NCBI GenBank assembly: GCA_022771185.1
Contig: JALFCJ010000294.1
Coordinates: forward strand, 1 to 10,511
From: Spirochaetales bacterium
Lineage (GTDB): Bacteria; Spirochaetota; Spirochaetia; Sphaerochaetales; Sphaerochaetaceae
Direction of reading: 5' to 3'
DNA length: 10,511 nucleotides
Position numbers and translations under genes: made by a program
Shown: one piece after another, positions 5,671-10,511 of the stretch
Position numbering within the stretch: the first letter of the stretch is position 1
Layout: each line of letters begins with the position of its first letter
The notes under the pieces: model-generated
What the model saw: the letters and a program-made list of their open reading frames with translations, nothing else
Database searches by the model: none
What the model was told of the DNA's origin: nothing

Positions 5671-7482
5671 ATGGCGTATGACGAAAGTAACATAAGAACA
5701 CTCTCAAGCATAGAACATATTAGACAGCGTCCTGGAATGTATATCGGAAGGTTGGGAAATGGATCCCATCCTGAGGACGGTATCTACATCCTCTTAAAAG
5801 AGGTCATCGATAACTCCATCGATGAGTTCATGGAAGGCAATGGAAGTAAGATAGTCGTGACACTTGAAGGACAGAAGTGCAGTGTCAGGGACTATGGAAG
5901 AGGTATTCCTCTAAATAAGCTCATAGAATGTGTATCTGTAATCAACACAGGTGCCAAGTATGACAATGAAGCCTTCCAATATTCTGTAGGACTCAATGGC
6001 GTAGGTACCAAGGCTGTAAACGCTCTTTCATCATACTTCGAGATTACTTCCTGGAGAGAAGGGGAGTATATGCATGCCGTATTTGAGAGAGGGGTGTTGA
6101 AACAGAAAAAAAAGGGAAAAGGCGACGAACCTAACGGAACATTCGTTTCCTTCATTCCTGACGATGACCCAGCCATATTTGGGAAATACACTTACAACGA
6201 AGATTTTATAAAGGAAAGACTCTGGAACTATGCATACCTAAACAAAGGTTTGACCATTACTTTTAATGGAAAGACTATAAGAAGCCCTGGCGGTCTTATG
6301 GATCTTGTAAAGAAGATTCTTGGGGATGACGGCTTATATCCTTTGATCAACTACAAAAGTAAGAATCTGGAGTTTTCATTTACTCATACAAATGGCTATG
6401 GTGAAAGCTACCATAGCTATGTAAACGGCCAGTACACATCTGATGGCGGTACCCATGAAGCTGCTTTTAAAGAAGGAGTGCTTAAAGGAATAAACGAATT
6501 CTTCCATAAAAGCTGGGCTGCTCCTGAGATTAGAGACGGTATAGTTGCGACTGTTGCAATTAAGGTAATGAATCCTGTCTTCGAGTCCCAGACAAAGAAT
6601 AAACTTGGCAACACTGATGTCAGGGCTTGGATAGTGCCTGAAGTCAAGGCTGCTGTCATCGATTGCCTGATGAAGAACAAAGACATTGCAAAAGGCCTTG
6701 AAGATAAGATTTTAAGCAATGAAAAGGTTCATAAAGAAGAGGCTGCAGTTAGAAACGGAGCTAAAGAAAAAGCTAAGAGAGTAGCTATCAACATCCCTAA
6801 GCTTAAAGAGTGCAGATATCATTTGAATTCTGCTCCCGCCTCTCATAAAGCTGAAGCCGAGAAGTCAATGATCTTCCTTACAGAGGGAGATTCTGCAGCA
6901 GGAACTATCACAAAATCCCGTAACAGCGATTATCAGGCAATATTCGCTCTCAGAGGAAAGATATTAAACGTCCAAGGTAAGAACAGGACTGAGATATATA
7001 AAAACGAAGAGCTTTATAATATGATGATAGCTCTGGGAATCGAAGAGAGCATCGAGAATCTAAGATATGGAAAAGTAGTCATTGCAACCGATGCCGATGT
7101 AGACGGTTTCCACATCCGTATTCTTATCATGACTTACTTCTTTACATATTTTGAAGAGTTGATAGAACAGGGAAGGCTCTTTATTCTTGAGACTCCTCTT
7201 TTCAGAGTGAGAAACAAAAAAGAGAACTGTTACTGTTACTCTGAAGAAGAGAGAGACGAGGCTATCAAGAAAATAAAGGGAGCTGAAGTCACGAGGTTCA
7301 AAGGTCTTGGAGAGATAAGCCCAAATGAATTTAAAGCTTTCATAGGCGACGAAATAAGACTTGTCCCAGTCACCTATGACAGCCTTGCAGATATTAGACG
7401 TGAAATGGAGTTCTATATGGGAGATAACACTCCTGATAGAAGAGACTTCATAATGGAGAACTTGTTGGATGGCACGAGCTGA
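5671..7482 (+). CDS. parE: DNA topoisomerase IV subunit B
   Basis: ATPase subunit of the type IIA topoisomerase that unlinks replicated chromosomes, forming a heterotetramer with ParC. The GHKL ATPase domain shows RQRPGMYIG at 18-26, EVIDNSIDEF at 44-53 (catalytic Glu44, Mg-binding Asn48), DYGRGIP at 74-80 and GLNGVGTKA at 107-115. The transducer has the ATP-contacting QTKNKLGN loop at 307-314. The Toprim domain has EGDSAAG at 405-411 and DADVDG at 474-479, giving metal ligands Glu405, Asp474, Asp476 and Asp478, then RFKGLGEISPNEF at 542-554. The 603 residues are short of GyrB with the E. coli insert. The adjoining parC and the absence of a GyrA box there favour topoisomerase IV over gyrase. 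EGDSAAG-TITKSRN and RVRNKKE resemble the Bacteroidetes-type ParE as I recall it. It overlaps parC by 14 bases. Confidence 0.93.
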   Translation: MAYDESNIRTLSSIEHIRQRPGMYIGRLGNGSHPEDGIYILLKEVIDNSIDEFMEGNGSKIVVTLEGQKCSVRDYGRGIPLNKLIECVSVINTGAKYDNEAFQYSVGLNGVGTKAVNALSSYFEITSWREGEYMHAVFERGVLKQKKKGKGDEPNGTFVSFIPDDDPAIFGKYTYNEDFIKERLWNYAYLNKGLTITFNGKTIRSPGGLMDLVKKILGDDGLYPLINYKSKNLEFSFTHTNGYGESYHSYVNGQYTSDGGTHEAAFKEGVLKGINEFFHKSWAAPEIRDGIVATVAIKVMNPVFESQTKNKLGNTDVRAWIVPEVKAAVIDCLMKNKDIAKGLEDKILSNEKVHKEEAAVRNGAKEKAKRVAINIPKLKECRYHLNSAPASHKAEAEKSMIFLTEGDSAAGTITKSRNSDYQAIFALRGKILNVQGKNRTEIYKNEELYNMMIALGIEESIENLRYGKVVIATDADVDGFHIRILIMTYFFTYFEELIEQGRLFILETPLFRVRNKKENCYCYSEEERDEAIKKIKGAEVTRFKGLGEISPNEFKAFIGDEIRLVPVTYDSLADIRREMEFYMGDNTPDRRDFIMENLLDGTS

Positions 7483-9442
7483 AAAACTATATAAAGATTA
7501 TTTCCTTGAATATGCTTCATATGTAATCAGAGACAGAGCCATTCCTGATCTCTTGGATGGCTTCAAACCTGTGCAGAGAAGAATTCTCCATACAATGATC
7601 TCCATAGACGACGGCAGATTTAACAAGGTTGCCGGAGTCGTGGGTGAGTGTATGAAGTACCATCCGCATGGAGACTCTTCAATCTACGGAGCTTTGGTCA
7701 ATATTGAGAATGACGGACTCTTTATTGAGGGCCAAGGTAACTATGGAAACATCCTTACTGGAGACAGTGCAGCTGCCGCACGATACATTGAGTGCCGTCT
7801 TAAGCCCTTTGCAAAGAAAGTATTGTACTCTCCTGAGATTACGGAATATGTAGATTCCTATGACGGAAGAAACAAGGAACCTGTGGTCTTTCAGGCAAAA
7901 GTGCCTGTAGTCGCCATTACAGGCACCAGCGGTATCGCTGTAGGTATGTCTACAAAGATTCTTCCTCATAATATCCTCGAGGTATTGGAATGCCAGAAAA
8001 AAGCTCTTAGAGGCGAAGAGTTTGAAATATACCCAGACTTCCCTACAGGAGGAACGGTAGATGTCTCTGAATATGATGACGGAAAGGGAAGAGTTACTGT
8101 AAGGGCAAAGTTCAACACTTCAGATTCTAAGAAGCTCATAATAGAAGAGCTGCCATATGAAGTCACATCATCGTCTCTCATAGAATCGATAAAGAAGGCA
8201 GATGCCGGCGGACAGTTAAAGATAGCATCAATCAATGACTACACAGCAGAAAAAGCAAATATCGAAATCTGTTGGCAGAGAAATGTTTACTCTGAAGATA
8301 TGGTTGATCTCTTGTACGCAACAACAGACTGCCAGAAGAAGATCAGCGTAAATCCTCTTGTCATTGTAGATGGACTACCGAAGGTCGTTGGAATAAGCGA
8401 GCAGATAAAGTTCCATGCAGACCACCTTGTAGAAACTCTTAGAAAAGAGTTGAACATTGAGATGGGGCACCTGAGAGACAAGCTTAGGGCAAGGACTTTG
8501 GAACGTATCTTCATTGAGGAACGAATCTATAAGAGAATCGAGAGTAAGGAATCTGCAGAAGCTGTAGAAAAGGCTGTAATAACAGGATTTAAACCATTTA
8601 TTTCTGAGATAGGAGATATTCTCCCTACCCACGATGACGTGGAAAGATTATTGAAGATTCCAATCAGAAGAATATCTCTCTTCGATATAGAAAAGAATAG
8701 GGAAGAGATCAGACAGATAGAAGCAGACATCAATCAATGTCAGCATCGCTTGGATAATATCATCGATTATGCTGTAGACTTCATCTCAGAGCTTGAAGGC
8801 ATGTTTGATCCAGCTATATATGGAAGAAAGAGTGAAATAGGTCAGATAGAACATAAGAGTGCCAAAGAAGTTGCTGTAAGGAATATGGATGTAAGATATG
8901 ATCCTGAGACAGGATATCTTGGCACCAACGTAAAGACTGGCGACAGTCTATTGAAGATCAGCACCTACGACAGAATCTTCTATATGAAGAATAATGGCGA
9001 GTATCGTGTCACCACCATTACAGATAAGATATTTGTTGGTAAAGAGGGTATATTCGACATCGATATTGGCGAGAAAGAAGTGGTGGCCAAAAAGATATTT
9101 ACAATGATCTATCGGGATAAGGTGGGAGATAGAAAGCTATGGATGATCAAGCGTTTCCAAATTTCCGCCTTCTCTGTAGATAAGACTTATATTACGGTAC
9201 CAGAAAAGGCTAAGATCAAGAAGATATGCCTCTATCCTTCTGCAATTATTCATGTGAAGTATAAGGAAGGAATGAAGTACAGGGTACTTGAAGAAGATTT
9301 CAGGTTTGCAGACTTCAAGATTCTCAAGTCATCCGCTGGACAGGGCAACCAGCTTACTACAAAGGAACTTGAAAAGCTTGTAATCAAGCAGACGAAAGAC
9401 ACCAAGACCAGCCTTGAAGCTGAACCGACTCTTTTTGACTGA
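7469..9442 (+). CDS. parC: DNA topoisomerase IV subunit A
   Basis: DNA breakage-reunion subunit partnering ParE. The winged-helix/CAP region has IRDRAIPDLLDGFKPVQRRIL at about 20-40, KYHPHGDSSIYGAL at 63-76, and AAARYIECRL at 102-111 with catalytic Tyr106 after Arg105. Next come the tower (GTSGIAVGMSTKILPHN), a long charged coiled-coil region rich in Glu, Lys and Arg to about residue 430, and a reduced beta-rich C-terminal domain. At 657 residues it is shorter than E. coli ParC (about 750). No GyrA box (QRRGGRG type) is seen, arguing against gyrase. The quinolone-contact position equivalent to E. coli ParC Glu84 is Gly74, while Ser70 (Ser80 equivalent) is kept. The start lies inside the end of parE, with GGAGA at 7455-7459 about 9 bases upstream, so translation is probably coupled. 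Confidence 0.93.
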   Translation: MARAEKLYKDYFLEYASYVIRDRAIPDLLDGFKPVQRRILHTMISIDDGRFNKVAGVVGECMKYHPHGDSSIYGALVNIENDGLFIEGQGNYGNILTGDSAAAARYIECRLKPFAKKVLYSPEITEYVDSYDGRNKEPVVFQAKVPVVAITGTSGIAVGMSTKILPHNILEVLECQKKALRGEEFEIYPDFPTGGTVDVSEYDDGKGRVTVRAKFNTSDSKKLIIEELPYEVTSSSLIESIKKADAGGQLKIASINDYTAEKANIEICWQRNVYSEDMVDLLYATTDCQKKISVNPLVIVDGLPKVVGISEQIKFHADHLVETLRKELNIEMGHLRDKLRARTLERIFIEERIYKRIESKESAEAVEKAVITGFKPFISEIGDILPTHDDVERLLKIPIRRISLFDIEKNREEIRQIEADINQCQHRLDNIIDYAVDFISELEGMFDPAIYGRKSEIGQIEHKSAKEVAVRNMDVRYDPETGYLGTNVKTGDSLLKISTYDRIFYMKNNGEYRVTTITDKIFVGKEGIFDIDIGEKEVVAKKIFTMIYRDKVGDRKLWMIKRFQISAFSVDKTYITVPEKAKIKKICLYPSAIIHVKYKEGMKYRVLEEDFRFADFKILKSSAGQGNQLTTKELEKLVIKQTKDTKTSLEAEPTLFD

Positions 9443-9449
9443 GGAAAAT

Positions 9450-10142
9450 ATGTTGGAAAAGGACAGAATTCTTTATGAAGATAACCACCTTATTATAGTG
9501 AACAAAAAGGTAGGTGAATTAGTTCAAGGCGACGAAACTGGTGACAGGACTCTTGCCGACGATGTAAAGGAGTATCTTAAAGTCACTTACAATAAACCAG
9601 GAAATGTTTATCTAGGCATCCCTCATCGCTTGGATAGACCTACCAGTGGCATAGTAGTGTATGCAAAAACTGAGAAGGCTCTTATCAGGCTCAACGACAT
9701 GTTCCGTGGGTCGGGTGTAAAGAAAGTATATTGGGCTATTGTAGATAAACGTCCTTTAAAAGATAGCTCCACTTTGATCCACTATATTGTGAGAAACAGC
9801 GAAACAAACAAAAGCATTGCATATTCGGTGGAGAAGAAAGGGAGTAAGCTAGCAAAGCTTGATTACACGCTCCTTGCTTCTTCAGATAACTATCACTTAT
9901 TGGAGATCAATCTACATACAGGGCGCCATCACCAGATCAGGGCTCAGCTTGCTGCAATCGGTCTCCATATAAAGGGGGATTTGAAGTATGGTGCTCCGAG
10001 AAGCAATAAAGACGGAGGAATCTGTCTTCATGCCAGGTCTATTACCTTCATACATCCTGTAAAGAAGACTGAAATTAAGATAGTTGCTCCTCCTCCCAAG
10101 GACAACCTTTGGGCTGCCTTTATATCGAAAGTTGATGGGTAA
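9450..10142 (+). CDS. RluA-family RNA pseudouridine synthase
   Basis: Isomerises specific uridines in rRNA or tRNA to pseudouridine; the target cannot be told from sequence. The catalytic motif HRLDRPTSGIVVYAKT is at 59-74, with catalytic Asp62. LHTGRHHQIRAQLAAIG, the family's second conserved block, lies near residues 155-171. Length is 230 residues, and the protein starts directly with the catalytic domain (RILYEDNHLIIVNK), without an S4 RNA-binding domain. I chose ATG 9450 because the parC stop region supplies GAGGA (9441-9445) just before it and because the family domain begins within 6 residues. A TTG 36 bases upstream would lie inside parC and add a non-conserved stretch. Seven bases separate it from parC, so it is the third gene of the topoisomerase operon. 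No good terminator follows. Confidence 0.92.
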   Translation: MLEKDRILYEDNHLIIVNKKVGELVQGDETGDRTLADDVKEYLKVTYNKPGNVYLGIPHRLDRPTSGIVVYAKTEKALIRLNDMFRGSGVKKVYWAIVDKRPLKDSSTLIHYIVRNSETNKSIAYSVEKKGSKLAKLDYTLLASSDNYHLLEINLHTGRHHQIRAQLAAIGLHIKGDLKYGAPRSNKDGGICLHARSITFIHPVKKTEIKIVAPPPKDNLWAAFISKVDG

Positions 10143-10234
10143 TATTCCTTAGAAAACGATGTAGTTATTTGATGTCTCAACCTATTTGTTGATTCTATGT
10201 GATTTGAATTCATTCTTCCTATATAGAGAAATCG

Positions 10235-10261
10235 AAAAAAAGAGATTCTTTTGGAAGAATC
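10235..10261 (-). terminator. Rho-independent terminator of the Rpn-family gene
   Basis: The minus strand reads GATTCTT-ccaa-AAGAATC, a perfect 7-bp stem with a 4-base loop, then tc and a run of seven T (A run at 10235-10241 on the plus strand). It overlaps the stop codon at 10260-10262. The bases 10143-10234 between the pseudouridine synthase and this site contain nothing else I can support. Confidence 0.8.
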
Positions 10262-10511
10262 ATATTCCCGTTTGTTGTGAGAAAAATTTATCTTCCCTTT
10301 TGCTATACTCCTCTACGCTGAGCCCAAGCCTATCAGCAGCAATCTTTCTATCCAGGAGTCCATCCCTTCTAAGTTTATAAATTGTATTAGCCTCACCTTT
10401 AACCTCGCCTTTAGCCTCGCTGTCTTTTATCAAGTCTTCAATCGCCTTGCACACGTTGTCATCTCCTCCATCCATATCTACGTTTGTAAGCTCCGAGACC
10501 AGCTTCAGAGT
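10260..10511 (-). CDS. C-terminal part of an Rpn-family (PD-(D/E)XK) recombination-promoting nuclease/putative transposase, 5' end outside window
   Basis: The frame is open from the right edge to the TGA at 10260, giving 83 residues. An internal ATG at 10475 is not taken as the start, because the upstream codons (TLKLVSELTNVD) continue the family-like sequence. What is visible matches the usual tail of Rpn/PDDEXK-transposase-like proteins: an amphipathic Lys/Glu-rich helix with KGE repeats (DSEAKGEVKGEANTI), then a short helical module, RRDGLLDRKIAADRLGLSVEEYSK. The nuclease core lies outside the window, so activity cannot be judged. Members are linked to RecA-independent recombination and are often present in many copies. 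Identification rests on the tail alone. Confidence 0.6.
   Translation of the reverse strand, partial: TLKLVSELTNVDMDGGDDNVCKAIEDLIKDSEAKGEVKGEANTIYKLRRDGLLDRKIAADRLGLSVEEYSKREDKFFSQQTGI
10389..10418 (-). repeat. Imperfect 12-bp tandem repeat coding for KGE units
   Basis: Two and a half copies of a 12-base unit are seen (plus-strand forms: half unit agcctc at 10389-10394, acctttaacctc at 10395-10406, gcctttagcctc at 10407-10418). On the minus strand they encode EAKGEVKGEA. The unit length is a multiple of three, so copy-number change would add or remove Glu-Ala/Val-Lys-Gly without shifting the frame. Confidence 0.7.

Noticed and set aside
9414..9449. Upstream TTG start for the pseudouridine synthase
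   Set aside because: It lies inside parC, adds 12 non-conserved residues and has no ribosome site, whereas ATG 9450 has GAGGA just before it.
10177..10192. Hairpin tcaac/gttga downstream of the pseudouridine synthase as its terminator
   Set aside because: Only five pairs, and no T run follows.
10143..10511. Complete mobile element at the right edge
   Set aside because: Only the tail of an Rpn-like gene is visible; no terminal repeats or target duplications can be seen.

Overview
The window looks like ordinary chromosomal sequence from an anaerobic, Gram-negative-type bacterium, most likely a host-associated spirochaete of the Sphaerochaetaceae/Treponema kind. That placement is inference. 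It rests on a topoisomerase IV pair resembling the Bacteroidetes/Spirochaete type as I remember it, an oxygen-labile iron-sulfur serine dehydratase, a small secreted Gly/Ser-rich protein of outer-membrane character, and the tail of an Rpn-type (PD-(D/E)XK) protein with KGE repeats, a family often multiplied in gut spirochaetes and clostridia. No 16S rRNA or other marker is present to settle it.

Layout. Left (1-930): the 3' part of a serine dehydratase gene on the plus strand, ending at a bidirectional hairpin terminator and a second hairpin in the convergent gap. Positions 932-4537: a minus-strand unit leuS-azlC-azlD, that is leucyl-tRNA synthetase followed by a two-component branched-chain amino acid exporter, with a GNRA-capped hairpin between leuS and azlC. 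Positions 4538-4931: a gene-poor gap holding the probable leuS promoter, a sigma70-like promoter on the plus strand, and a well-placed Shine-Dalgarno sequence in front of only five codons. Positions 4932-5540: a minus-strand gene for a small exported protein of unknown function. Positions 5541-5670: a divergent control region with an inverted repeat and two candidate promoters. Positions 5671-10142: a plus-strand operon parE-parC-RluA-type pseudouridine synthase with overlapping or 7-base junctions. Right end: the 3' part of an Rpn-family gene on the minus strand, with its own terminator.

How the genes work together. ParE and ParC form the topoisomerase IV heterotetramer that decatenates chromosomes; the pseudouridine synthase is co-transcribed by position only. 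LeuRS and AzlCD share leucine as substrate, so the pair plausibly matches charging demand to export of excess branched-chain amino acid. Serine dehydratase feeds pyruvate from serine catabolism.

No convincing new multi-gene system is visible. The points most worth a second look are the apparently leaderless parE promoter, the inverted repeat in the divergent region, the cryptic promoter and micro-ORF upstream of leuS, and the leuS-azlCD linkage.
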